Source: JBDKGH01 sp039798265
GTDB taxonomy: Bacteria > Bacteroidota > Bacteroidia > Flavobacteriales_D > Sanyastnellaceae
DNA length: 38,176 bases
Assembly: GCA_039798265.1 (NCBI GenBank)
Contig: JBDKGH010000020.1
Span: 1-38,176 of the forward strand
Direction of reading: 5' to 3'
Shown here: positions 1-7,893 of the stretch, piece after piece
How the letters are laid out: every line of letters begins with the position of its first letter
Numbering within the stretch: the first letter of the stretch is position 1
Notes under the pieces: model-generated
Database searches by the model: none
Told to the model about the DNA's origin: nothing
What the model saw: only the letters and a program-made list of their open reading frames with translations
Position numbers and translations under genes: made by a program

Positions 1-105
1 AGAACCATTGTCAAAGTAAAATTTGGTGTATTTTTCATCCTGAGCGCTTACTTCTATTTTTGCCGATAACATCAGTGCTAGAAGCAGGACAAAGGTGCGT
101 CCCAT
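1..105 (-). CDS. Secreted protein, N-terminal fragment (possibly MORN/YwqK-like)
   Basis: This is the first 35 codons of a minus-strand gene that runs off the left edge. The fragment begins MGRTFVLLLALML and ends in a Sec-type cleavage region (VSAQ), followed by DEKYTKFYFDNGS. The 'K-x-Y-x-DNG' wording is typical of MORN-repeat/YwqK-like proteins of Bacteroidota, but with 13 mature residues this is only a guess. An in-frame ATG at 162 would add 19 residues rich in Lys/Arg before the signal peptide. I prefer the start at 105 because it gives a normal short n-region, but the longer start cannot be excluded. Confidence 0.55.
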   Translation of the reverse strand, partial: MGRTFVLLLALMLSAKIEVSAQDEKYTKFYFDNGS

Positions 106-162
106 TTTTTCACGTGACACAAAAGCGAGCAACTGTTTTTTTGAAGTTATCCAATCAAGCAT

Positions 163-651
163 ATATAATTTCTTTAAAAGAAAAAGTAGAAGTAGATAGT
201 AAGAGGTGTTAACTCTGTGTAAAACTTGTGTAAGGTAAATTTGATCTGTTAGGTAATACACATTTGACCCAGGTTTGTGAACAGGTTTTTCCCAGAAGAA
301 ACTTTTGGATGTGAGAGTGTTATGTGGTTTGTTAACAAACACAGGATAATGGGTGGTTGTAAAAGTAAGTTTTATTTTGGATTGGTGGAAATGTGGATGC
401 GGCCGTGTGAAAGACCTTCACTTTTTTTAATAGCAAAGTAGGGATTGTTCATTTCTTTTACTAAGCAGACAAAAGGGTATTCGTGTCAAGTTTTTTTCTC
501 AGAAAGTTCTGCACGGTTATCAACGAAAATTACTGTTTTATCGTGTATAACCCTAAAAAGGGTTGATATAAAATGCTTTAAAAGCATAAGTGGGTTAAAA
601 TTGATGAGTGTGGCTGTTATACCTTTGAAGCCATAATCAAACCCAAAACCT
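163..651. other. Non-coding stretch between divergent genes
   Basis: No convincing gene is present in these 489 nt. It holds a perfect 14-bp palindrome at 327-340 (GTTTGTTAACAAAC), two small inverted repeats (AACCC/GGGTT at 549-564 and ATGCTTT-A-AAAGCAT at 573-587), several TGTG-rich words between 210 and 290 that loosely resemble DnaA boxes, and the rpiB promoter at its right end. It is AT-rich compared with the flanking genes. It may simply be a long divergent promoter region. Confidence 0.5.
601..627 (+). promoter_or_regulatory. Promoter of rpiB operon
   Basis: A perfect Bacteroidota -7 element TACCTTTG lies at 620-627, with TTG at 601-603 as a candidate -33 element (16-nt spacer, at the short end). 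The rpiB ATG follows 24 nt later. Confidence 0.6.
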
Positions 652-1080
652 ATGAAAATCCATATTGGTTGTGATCATGCTGGCTTCACATTAAAAGAAT
701 TGGTAAAAGTTTCCTTGAGTAGTCAAGGACATGAAGTGGTAGATCATGGCACCTTCTCAGAAGAAAGTACAGATTATCCGGAATATGCTCATGCTACAGC
801 AGGCGCAGTAGAAGAAGAGAATGGAATAGGTATTCTTATTTGTGGTTCGGCTAATGGAGTGTGTATGACAGCTAATAAGCATCAAGGTGTTAGAGCTGCT
901 TTATGTTGGAATGATGAGGTAGCAAAGTTGGCTAGAGAGCACAATAACGCGAATATCATTTGTTTGCCTGCGCGCTTTATAAGTGTGGAGGAAGCTCATC
1001 AAATGGTTCATACCTTTATACATACTCCCTTTGAAGGAGGTAGACATGAACGCCGTGTATCTAAAATTGCTTGTGCCTAA
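652..1080 (+). CDS. rpiB: Ribose-5-phosphate isomerase B
   Basis: Interconverts ribose 5-phosphate and ribulose 5-phosphate in the non-oxidative pentose phosphate pathway (cytoplasm). The 142-residue protein has the usual family length. It starts MKIHIGCDHAG, with Asp8-His9 matching the phosphate/sugar-binding DH of RpiB. The catalytic cysteine aligns as Cys64 in ILICGSANG, and REHNNAN (His97) matches the conserved ring-opening histidine region. The C-terminus FEGGRHERRV is diagnostic for the RpiB/LacAB family. The ATG lies 24 nt behind a TACCTTTG box. The stop is 4 nt before the next gene, so the two are probably co-transcribed. Related LacA/LacB or AlsB isomerases are the only realistic alternative; a lone 142-residue gene favours RpiB. 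Confidence 0.95.
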   Translation: MKIHIGCDHAGFTLKELVKVSLSSQGHEVVDHGTFSEESTDYPEYAHATAGAVEEENGIGILICGSANGVCMTANKHQGVRAALCWNDEVAKLAREHNNANIICLPARFISVEEAHQMVHTFIHTPFEGGRHERRVSKIACA

Positions 1081-1084
1081 AATT

Positions 1085-2695
1085 ATGCGAACTACATATT
1101 TTTCTTTTCTAGCGGTTGTTTGCGTGTTTTTTCACGTGGATCATTTATCCGCACAAAATAAAGATCTTACAGCAGTTAAATATGCAAATACTATTACTGT
1201 AGAAGAACTGAAAGAACACTTGTATATTATCGCTTCCGATGCTTACGAAGGAAGGGAAACAGGTATGCCTGGTCAAAAAAAGGCAGCGGCATATTTGGCG
1301 GATTATTATAAAAGTTTAGGTGTTTTACCTTGCGTTGAAGGTTCTTATTTTCAGCAATATCCACTTAAAAAAGAAGTGGTTAAGAAGGCGGAGATAACTG
1401 CTAATGGTCAATTGTTTCAATTTGCGAAAGATTTCTTTTTCTTCAATTCTAATGCTATTCAAGAGAATTTGTCTTTGAATAATATTGTCTTTGCGGGATA
1501 TGGTATCGATGATCCAGCCTATTCAGATTACAAGGAGCTCGATGTAAAAGATAAAGTGGTGATTTGTTTTTTAGGTGAACCTCAAGATAAAAATGGGGTG
1601 AGTTTGATTTCGAAATCAGGAGATCTTACGGATTGGTCGCTTGATCCAGGTATGAAAATGTTGACGGCTCAGAGTAAAGGAGCAAAAGGAGTATTGTTTA
1701 TTCATCAAGAGTATGATCAGTTTATACCACGCGTGAGGTTTTGGTTAGATAATCCTGGATTGGAATTGGATTATCCAGTAAAAGAAAATGCGGAAGAGAA
1801 TATACCATTTTTCTTTGTGAAAAAAGATCTTGCCGTTGCTCTATTACAAGAGGCGGGTTATAAAAAGAACTTGGATAAGATCTTACAAAAGATCAATAAG
1901 AAAGGAAAAACGGTAAGTTTTTCGGGTTCAACGAAGGCCGTTATTCACGTGGAACGCACGTCGGAGAAGGTGACTGCGGAGAATGTACTTTGTTTTATCG
2001 AAGGAAGTGATCCTGTTTTAAAGAATGAAATTGTGGTCGTTTCGGCACACTATGATCATGTGGGTATCATTAAAGGAGAGATTCATAATGGTGCGGATGA
2101 TGATGGTTCTGGAACCGTGGCGGCTATGGAAATTGCTGAAGCTTTTATCGAAGCTAAAAAACAAGGATATGGACCAAAACGCAGTGTGTTGGTTTTGCAT
2201 GTAAGTGGCGAAGAAAAGGGCTTATTGGGTAGTGAGTGGTATTCTGAATTTCCCATTTTTCCATTGGAGAATACGGTGTGTGATTTGAATATTGACATGA
2301 TTGGTAGAAAGGATGAAGCGCATGCTGCTGATTCTAATTACATCTATATCATAGGATCAGATCGGTTAAGCACCGATTTGCACGTTATATCTGAAGAATC
2401 AAATGCACTCTATACGAACTTGGCTTTGGATTATACATTCAACTCGCCGAACGATCCGAATCGTTTTTATTACCGATCAGACCACTACCACTTTGCTAAG
2501 CATAACATTCCTGTGATTTTTTACTTCAGTGGTGTTCATGAGGATTACCATAAACCGGGCGACGACCCTGAGAAAATCATGTATGAAAAAATGTCTAAAG
2601 TGGCTCATTTAGTGTTTTATACGGCCTGGGATGTGGCCAATAGACCGGCTAGGTTGGTGGTTGATAAAACCAACGATTTTCCGAGTGAGCGATAA
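1085..2695 (+). CDS. Secreted M28 family zinc metallopeptidase with PA-type insert
   Basis: Predicted exported aminopeptidase-type enzyme that hydrolyses peptides with two zinc ions. I chose the ATG at 1085 because it gives a clean signal peptide (MRTTYFSFLAVVCVFF...LSAQ) and starts 4 nt after the rpiB stop; the same frame stays open further upstream, inside rpiB. The mature protein has an N-terminal helix, then a protease-associated-like region (about residues 130-260), then the peptidase core. Visible zinc/catalytic positions are His322 (AHYDH), the Asp pair in GADDDGSG (338-339), Glu376-Glu377 (SGEEKGLLGS), Asp404 (NIDMIGR) and a C-terminal His in EDYHKPGD. All five metal-binding positions are present, so it should be active. 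Length is 536 residues. Substrate is unknown; the link to rpiB appears positional only. Confidence 0.92.
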   Translation: MRTTYFSFLAVVCVFFHVDHLSAQNKDLTAVKYANTITVEELKEHLYIIASDAYEGRETGMPGQKKAAAYLADYYKSLGVLPCVEGSYFQQYPLKKEVVKKAEITANGQLFQFAKDFFFFNSNAIQENLSLNNIVFAGYGIDDPAYSDYKELDVKDKVVICFLGEPQDKNGVSLISKSGDLTDWSLDPGMKMLTAQSKGAKGVLFIHQEYDQFIPRVRFWLDNPGLELDYPVKENAEENIPFFFVKKDLAVALLQEAGYKKNLDKILQKINKKGKTVSFSGSTKAVIHVERTSEKVTAENVLCFIEGSDPVLKNEIVVVSAHYDHVGIIKGEIHNGADDDGSGTVAAMEIAEAFIEAKKQGYGPKRSVLVLHVSGEEKGLLGSEWYSEFPIFPLENTVCDLNIDMIGRKDEAHAADSNYIYIIGSDRLSTDLHVISEESNALYTNLALDYTFNSPNDPNRFYYRSDHYHFAKHNIPVIFYFSGVHEDYHKPGDDPEKIMYEKMSKVAHLVFYTAWDVANRPARLVVDKTNDFPSER

Positions 2696-2707
2696 CGACT
2701 GAAAACG

Positions 2708-2725
2708 TCTTTTTTCATGTGGAAC
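2708..2725 (+). repeat. 18-bp exact repeat, copy 1 (parS-like)
   Basis: TCTTTTTTCATGTGGAAC occurs here, between the peptidase and aldehyde dehydrogenase genes, and again at 4539-4556. It resembles half of a ParB-binding parS palindrome with CATGTG in place of CACGTG. Confidence 0.5.
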
Positions 2726-2777
2726 CCCTTTCTATTGAAAGGTGATAAAGATTACTCTGTGAAAGGCCGAGCATGAT

Positions 2778-2785
2778 TACCTTTG
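2778..2785 (+). promoter_or_regulatory. -7 promoter element of aldehyde dehydrogenase gene
   Basis: TACCTTTG, a perfect match to TAnnTTTG, ends 16 nt before the ATG at 2802. No clear TTG is visible at -33. Confidence 0.55.
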
Positions 2786-2801
2786 CCAAAATTTTAAATT
2801 C

Positions 2802-4349
2802 ATGACTACCACCACTTTGTTGGATAGAAAAGTATTGGAAGATCTAGGTCTTCAAATGGAAAATGCAGGAACGAGCACTGGAAAGAATTTTTTCGGTTCT
2901 GGTGAAAAGATTGCCTCTTATTCTCCAGTAGATGGCGAGCTTATCGGATATGTAAGTACCACTACACGTGAAGATTATGATAAAGTAATAGCCGTAGCTC
3001 AAGAAGCTTATCGCACTTGGCGTACCATGCCAGCACCAAAACGCGGCGAAATTGTACGTCAATACGGAGAAAAACTTCGTCAATACAAATCATCGTTAGG
3101 CCAACTAGTGAGCTACGAGATGGGTAAATCACTTCAAGAAGGTTTGGGCGAAGTGCAGGAGATGATTGATATCTGTGATTTTGCTGTTGGTTTGAGCCGT
3201 CAGTTGTATGGTTTGAGCATGCACAGCGAACGCCCATCACACCGTATGTATGAGCAATGGCATCCACTCGGAATCGTTGGTATCATTAGCGCGTTCAATT
3301 TTCCTGTAGCCGTGTGGAGCTGGAACTCTGCCCTGGCTTGGATTTGTGGTGACGTATGTGTTTGGAAAGCTTCAGAGAAAACACCTTTGTGTTCTATCGC
3401 GTGTCAAAATATTTGGAATGAAGTAGCCGCTGAGAATAATCTTCCAGAAGGTATTTCGTGCTTAATTCAGGGTGACTACCGTGTGGGTGAAATGATGACG
3501 AAAGATACACGCGTGCCTTTGATTTCCGCCACAGGAAGTTCGCGCATGGGTCGCATTGTAGGCGCAACAGTTGCTGAGCGTTTCGGAAAAAGCTTGTTGG
3601 AGCTTGGTGGTAATAATGCCATTATCGTTTCTCCAAATGCCGATTTGAAAATGACCATTATTGGTTCGGTATTCGGTGCTGTGGGTACTGCTGGACAGCG
3701 TTGTACATCAACTCGTCGCCTCATTATTCATGAGTCTATTTATAATGAAGTAGCTGGAAAATTAAAAGATGCTTACGGACAATTACGAATTGGAAATCCA
3801 TTGGATCAAAACAATCACGTAGGTCCACTGATCGATAAAATGGCTGTGGATGCTTATTTGTCTGCTATCGAACAAGCAAAACAACAAGGCGCATCAGTTC
3901 TAGTGGAAGGTGGGGTGCTATCTGGCGAAGGATACGAAAGCGGCTGTTATGTGCGTCCTTGTATCATAGAGGTGAAGGATAGCTCATTGCCAATCGTACA
4001 GCATGAAACATTTGCTCCGATTCTTTATATCATGAAGTATAAAGAACTGGAAGAAGCAATTGATATGCAGAATGGCGTGGTACAGGGATTGTCTAGCGCG
4101 ATAATGACAACAAATCTGCGCGAAGCTGAGCGTTTCTTGAGTGTTGAGGGTTCCGATTGCGGAATAGCAAACGTGAACATCGGAACAAGCGGTGCTGAAA
4201 TTGGTGGCGCTTTCGGTGGAGAGAAAGAAACGGGCGGTGGTCGTGAATCGGGTTCTGATGCTTGGAAAAACTACATGCGTCGTCAAACCAATACGATTAA
4301 CTACTCTACCTCTTTGCCTTTGGCTCAAGGGATTAAGTTCGACTTGTAA
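2802..4349 (+). CDS. ALDH7-type aldehyde dehydrogenase (L-aminoadipate-semialdehyde dehydrogenase-like)
   Basis: NAD(P)-dependent oxidation of an aldehyde to an acid in the cytoplasm. Residues of the ALDH active site are visible: Asn166 (SAFNFP), general base Glu267 (LLELGG) and nucleophile Cys301 (GQRCTSTRR). Several stretches match the antiquitin/ALDH7 subfamily rather than generic ALDHs: SWNSALAWICGDVCVWK, GQRCTSTRRL and the C-terminal GGEKETGGGRESGSDAWK. In that family the usual substrate is alpha-aminoadipate semialdehyde from lysine breakdown. No lysine aminotransferase is next door, so the exact substrate is inferred. Length (515) is normal. It has its own promoter and a strong terminator and is monocistronic. 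Confidence 0.9.
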   Translation: MTTTTLLDRKVLEDLGLQMENAGTSTGKNFFGSGEKIASYSPVDGELIGYVSTTTREDYDKVIAVAQEAYRTWRTMPAPKRGEIVRQYGEKLRQYKSSLGQLVSYEMGKSLQEGLGEVQEMIDICDFAVGLSRQLYGLSMHSERPSHRMYEQWHPLGIVGIISAFNFPVAVWSWNSALAWICGDVCVWKASEKTPLCSIACQNIWNEVAAENNLPEGISCLIQGDYRVGEMMTKDTRVPLISATGSSRMGRIVGATVAERFGKSLLELGGNNAIIVSPNADLKMTIIGSVFGAVGTAGQRCTSTRRLIIHESIYNEVAGKLKDAYGQLRIGNPLDQNNHVGPLIDKMAVDAYLSAIEQAKQQGASVLVEGGVLSGEGYESGCYVRPCIIEVKDSSLPIVQHETFAPILYIMKYKELEEAIDMQNGVVQGLSSAIMTTNLREAERFLSVEGSDCGIANVNIGTSGAEIGGAFGGEKETGGGRESGSDAWKNYMRRQTNTINYSTSLPLAQGIKFDL

Positions 4350-4367
4350 TAAAAACAATACGTGTTT

Positions 4368-4403
4368 AAAAAGGCCTCAGATCAAAAGTCTGAGGCCTTT
4401 TTT
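4368..4403 (+). terminator. Rho-independent terminator after aldehyde dehydrogenase
   Basis: AAAAAGGCCTCAGA pairs perfectly with TCTGAGGCCTTTTT around a 7-nt loop, ending in a T-tract. It starts 18 nt after the stop codon. Confidence 0.92.
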
Positions 4404-4491
4404 ATGTTAGCTATACCATAATTAGAAGAATATGTGTGCGCTGACAGCCACTTCGCGTGTATCTTGCCTTGCTGTTTTGAACCTTAACTAA

Positions 4492-5745
4492 TTGATTCTT
4501 GTGCTTCGATATTGGATCTTTGTAAGTCTATTGTTTGCTCTTTTTTCATGTGGAACTTCTTCTGAAAAAAGCGGCGAACAGAGCCATTCCTTAAAAACAG
4601 GGCTCTGGATGTTTTCATTTGACATAAGTGATAGCTCACAACAAGTTCAAATTCCCATCCGACTTATTGCTGACGAAAAGGGAAATCTACAATTCATTAA
4701 TGCAGGAGAAAAAATTGCGCTTACCGATGTCAAATGGGAGGCGGATTCTTTTCATTTTAAGTTCCCGTTGTTTCAAACTTTTTTAAGTGGAACATGGCTG
4801 AACGACAGTACCATTTCAGGACAAATACTAGATCCTACACGCTCCGAAGATTATAAAATTCCTTTTGTTGCCCGATACTCTGGAGCATGGAAGGAAGATA
4901 CTTGCTCGCTTGTTTCAAAAAAATACGCGTGTGTTTTTTCACCCAATAGCGAGGCCGATCGTTACAAAGCGGTAGCTGTTCTAAATGAGTGTGGAAAAAA
5001 GGTGACCGGCACTTTTATGACCGAAACGGGCGACTATCGATTTTTGGAAGGTGAGCGTAATGGTAATCAGCTATGGCTGTCCTGTTTGGATGGTGCGCAC
5101 TTGTTTTACTTTACCGCAATCTATAAAGACGATAGTTTAGTGGATGGTATTTTTTACAGCGGAAAACACTGGAGTGAGCCATTTACAGGCAATAAGGATC
5201 AAAATGCAAAATTGGCAAACCCTGATTCGCTCACTGTTATTTCCAACGGTGATCCAAAGGGATTTGAGTTTACAGTTATTTCTAGTCAGCAGGATTCAAC
5301 CCATTTTGCAGAAGAGAAGTGGAAAGATAAAGTATCGATTATTCAATTGTTCGGCTCTTGGTGTCCGAACTGTACGGATGAAAGTCGATTCTTTAAAGAG
5401 CTATTTGAAAAGTACAACTCCAAAGGCTTGCAAGTAATACCCGTAGCATTTGAACGGGGTGAAGATTTTGAGAAAAACAAGAAGATTGTTGACCAGCAGT
5501 TCAAAGAAATGGGTATTCCATATGCCCCTTATTTCGGTATTGGTGATGGCAGCGGAAAAGCGCGCGCTAGCGCCACTTTCCCAATGCTCAATCACGTGAT
5601 GTCTTTTCCAACAGCTATTATTATTGATAAAAAGGGCGAGGTAAGAAAAATTCATACGGGCTTCTACGGTCCTAGTACGGGTGACTATTACACGCAGTAC
5701 ACCACAGAAATGTATGCCTTTATCAATCAGTTGCTAGCAGAATAA
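4492..5745 (+). CDS. TlpA/ResA-like thioredoxin-fold lipoprotein
   Basis: Probable membrane-anchored thiol-disulfide oxidoreductase facing the periplasm. Start is TTG at 4492: a TAA stop in the same frame ends at 4491, so there is no upstream ATG; a GTG at 4501 is the alternative. The leader (ILVLRYWIFVSLLFALFS) ends in a lipobox-like LFS-Cys20. Residues about 30-260 form a beta-rich N-terminal region typical of Bacteroidota TlpA lipoproteins. The C-terminal thioredoxin domain carries a WCPNC active site (Trp290, Cys291, Cys294) and a cis-Pro-type segment (MSFPTAIIID). It may reduce disulfides or serve cytochrome c maturation, but no such genes are adjacent. It abuts the convergent gene at 5746 with no gap. 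Confidence 0.85.
   Translation: MILVLRYWIFVSLLFALFSCGTSSEKSGEQSHSLKTGLWMFSFDISDSSQQVQIPIRLIADEKGNLQFINAGEKIALTDVKWEADSFHFKFPLFQTFLSGTWLNDSTISGQILDPTRSEDYKIPFVARYSGAWKEDTCSLVSKKYACVFSPNSEADRYKAVAVLNECGKKVTGTFMTETGDYRFLEGERNGNQLWLSCLDGAHLFYFTAIYKDDSLVDGIFYSGKHWSEPFTGNKDQNAKLANPDSLTVISNGDPKGFEFTVISSQQDSTHFAEEKWKDKVSIIQLFGSWCPNCTDESRFFKELFEKYNSKGLQVIPVAFERGEDFEKNKKIVDQQFKEMGIPYAPYFGIGDGSGKARASATFPMLNHVMSFPTAIIIDKKGEVRKIHTGFYGPSTGDYYTQYTTEMYAFINQLLAE
4539..4556 (+). repeat. 18-bp exact repeat, copy 2 (parS-like)
   Basis: Second copy of TCTTTTTTCATGTGGAAC. Here it lies inside a gene and encodes the lipobox region (FSCGT), so coding constraint could explain part of the match to 2708-2725. Confidence 0.5.
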
Positions 5746-7224
5746 TTATATCTCTACAGGGCTTAACATTTTATCCAATTCCTTCAGGGAAAAAGGAATG
5801 AAGCGATCAACGGCGATCGTTTTTTCATCAGTTGTGATCGCCTTTTGTGAGCACATAGTTGGCGAACCATTCACACATTTTACGGCGAATATTCTTACTG
5901 ATTTATTGAGCGGCACATTGTGAAATGTAATAACGTTTCCATCGGATACACCCTTCAGTACGCTATTTATATCATCGAAAATGAGGCTCATGTTGCACGA
6001 GTCCACATCAGATGTTTTTACCTGAAAGTCAACGAGGGTTTCTCCACTATTGGTAAATCGATCGCAATTAATCCAGCCAAGTTTTGATGTGTTAAACGTG
6101 TAGTAGTTGAGGTCCGACACATTAACACTGGTGAGCACACCGTCTTCTGCCCATTTGTTTTTCCGACGATAAATTTCTACGAATGCCTGTGAAGACTGAA
6201 TTAATCCGCGAGAAAATTCAAGCTTGATATCGTGGTCATAGTCATACTTGGGCATCAAAAGATCGATCTGTAAATCGGGAAGATTTTGAACAAAAGAGAG
6301 CAATACTTCATCCCAATCCGTATAGGATGTTTTAGAAATATAACTTTGTATCACCTCTCCTTGATCGTTCACTTTAAAGGTGATTTCACAGGTAAGATTT
6401 CTTGATTTAAAGTCTTTGATCATTTCTAAACTGGGGTTGAAATTGGCCACGTAATAGTCATTGAAATATTGGCCATCTTTTAGTCTCCAGCGGAAATGAT
6501 CGTCTTTAGTTATAATGCCCAAATGCTTGCGCATGTAGGAGTGACGAATTTCAATAAAGTCTCCTTCCTTGAAAACCTCCTTGGCAGCTGAGTCGGCAAT
6601 ATTCATTTTAGAGGACAGTAGTTCAACGGGTTTATTTTCATCAGGAATGAGTGTCCAATCCATAATACCTTGTGGTGTGCGCTCGCCCGTAAATAAAACG
6701 AAATCATTTTGTTTTTGGCGGGGAAACTGGAGCATATAGTTTTTGCCTGGGCGAATAGTTAAGGGCTTTCCGTTTTCGTAGGCCACTATGTTGATCATAC
6801 CCGCGGTTTCAATAATCTTGTCTTGGCTTGTGGTAGAGAGCTGTGCGCCTAAAATGTTTTTCAAATCATAACACTCTAATAATTCAATGGTGATGGCGCC
6901 AGTGACTACAGAACCATCAGCGCGCATAAAGGTGGAATCGGTGAAAGAACAAATGGTTCCATTTTTTCCTTGAATCACGGCCTCTCTCGAGCCATTGATG
7001 ACGAAACTTTGTTTTTTATCGAGCATAGAAGAGAACGCGGCGTTCAGCGAATTGTTCTCTGACGGGGTGTTTAAAATGGCTGTTTCAAGAGCGGCGGATG
7101 GAGCGTCGGTAGAAGGCACCGTGGAGCTATTTTGAGCCGTGTTTACGCTATTATTGAACTCAGCGAAGTAAAGAGTGGCGCCGGCAACTATAAGTCCGGC
7201 AATAAGTCCCATTTTTGGTTTCAT
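5746..7224 (-). CDS. Hypothetical membrane-anchored protein, Bacteroidota type
   Basis: I do not recognise a function. The 492-residue protein starts MKPKMGLIAGLIVAGATLYFAEF, a single N-terminal hydrophobic segment (signal anchor or signal peptide), then a low-complexity Ser/Thr/Asn linker. Residues about 75-190 (GKNGTICSF...VTGAITIELLECYDLKNILGAQLSTTS...IETAGMINIVAYENGKPLTI) read like a domain seen in many uncharacterised Bacteroidota surface proteins. The segment YYTFNTSKLGWINCDRF near residue 385 is another recurring signature of that group. The C-terminal 100 residues look beta-rich. It should act outside the cytoplasm, perhaps at the cell surface. It is convergent and directly abutting the gene on its 3' side. 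Confidence 0.75.
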   Translation of the reverse strand: MKPKMGLIAGLIVAGATLYFAEFNNSVNTAQNSSTVPSTDAPSAALETAILNTPSENNSLNAAFSSMLDKKQSFVINGSREAVIQGKNGTICSFTDSTFMRADGSVVTGAITIELLECYDLKNILGAQLSTTSQDKIIETAGMINIVAYENGKPLTIRPGKNYMLQFPRQKQNDFVLFTGERTPQGIMDWTLIPDENKPVELLSSKMNIADSAAKEVFKEGDFIEIRHSYMRKHLGIITKDDHFRWRLKDGQYFNDYYVANFNPSLEMIKDFKSRNLTCEITFKVNDQGEVIQSYISKTSYTDWDEVLLSFVQNLPDLQIDLLMPKYDYDHDIKLEFSRGLIQSSQAFVEIYRRKNKWAEDGVLTSVNVSDLNYYTFNTSKLGWINCDRFTNSGETLVDFQVKTSDVDSCNMSLIFDDINSVLKGVSDGNVITFHNVPLNKSVRIFAVKCVNGSPTMCSQKAITTDEKTIAVDRFIPFSLKELDKMLSPVEI

Positions 7225-7383
7225 GACGATAGGGTTTTTGGTTAAAAAATGGGGAGGGGGCTGTATGGTGAACGATGGTCGTTTTGTTTTTATTGTGATA
7301 TGAGCATTGCTTTGTTGGTGCTTTACAGTCCTTTAGTGCGCAATGAAGGGTAGTTCGTTGATATTTACATACGCTAAACCCAC

Positions 7384-7893
7384 ATGAAACTATTCTTTCA
7401 GCACTTGTTGTGGTTAGCCTTATTGGCTAGCTATAGTTGCGGTGATAACCGTGATACAAATAGTAGCGCAGAAGAATTGCTCGAAGCGGAAGGGGAAGGA
7501 GATTTTAGAGGGGTCAATATTGGCGACAAAAAAGAAGATGTCATTCGTCAAGAAGGAAGGGATGCCGAGGTTTATCGGATGCCTGACGAACTGATTTATC
7601 GCATGCCGTTGGGTGCCGAAAAATTGATTTGGTATGAAATCTCGTATAATTTTAATGAAGAAGGCCTGTACGACATAAGCCTAGAGGTGTTGGCCAATTC
7701 TGCAGATATGCGCAGCTCTCTTTCCAGCGAAATTGTGGCTTACTATGTAGAGAAATATGGCCGACCAAAAGGCAATAAAAGCTGGCACGTGATGTCTCAA
7801 TCTGGAAGAATTGTGGACATTACCGTTACCGATACGTTGATTATTAAAAAGAAACCCGCTATTCGGGTAAAGTATTATGAATCGTCCAATTGA
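7384..7893 (+). CDS. Hypothetical small lipoprotein
   Basis: A 169-residue protein of unknown function. The N-terminus MKLFFQHLLWLALLASYSCGD is a lipoprotein signal with the modified cysteine at about residue 19. It is followed by an acidic linker (AEELLEAEGEGD) and a compact alpha/beta domain containing GVNIGDKKEDVIRQEG, which resembles the 'G-x-s-k-e-e-V' openings of small beta-lactamase-inhibitor-like (SmpA/BLIP-type) folds; that comparison is weak. The last 17 nt overlap the start of the ABC transporter gene, so the two are probably translated from one mRNA. Confidence 0.75.
   Translation: MKLFFQHLLWLALLASYSCGDNRDTNSSAEELLEAEGEGDFRGVNIGDKKEDVIRQEGRDAEVYRMPDELIYRMPLGAEKLIWYEISYNFNEEGLYDISLEVLANSADMRSSLSSEIVAYYVEKYGRPKGNKSWHVMSQSGRIVDITVTDTLIIKKKPAIRVKYYESSN

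Noticed and set aside
445..636. 63-codon plus-strand frame with TTG start before rpiB
   Set aside because: Composition is that of random AT-rich DNA, there is no ATG, and it runs through two inverted repeats and the rpiB promoter.
983..1084. Upstream extension of the M28 peptidase frame inside rpiB
   Set aside because: The extension overlaps rpiB by 98 nt and would hide the signal peptide; the ATG at 1085 gives a normal secreted protein.
5775..5800. ATTCCTT/AAGGAAT inverted repeat near the 3' end of the hypothetical gene, as a terminator for the lipoprotein gene
   Set aside because: No T-tract on either side; 7-bp stem inside coding sequence is not enough.
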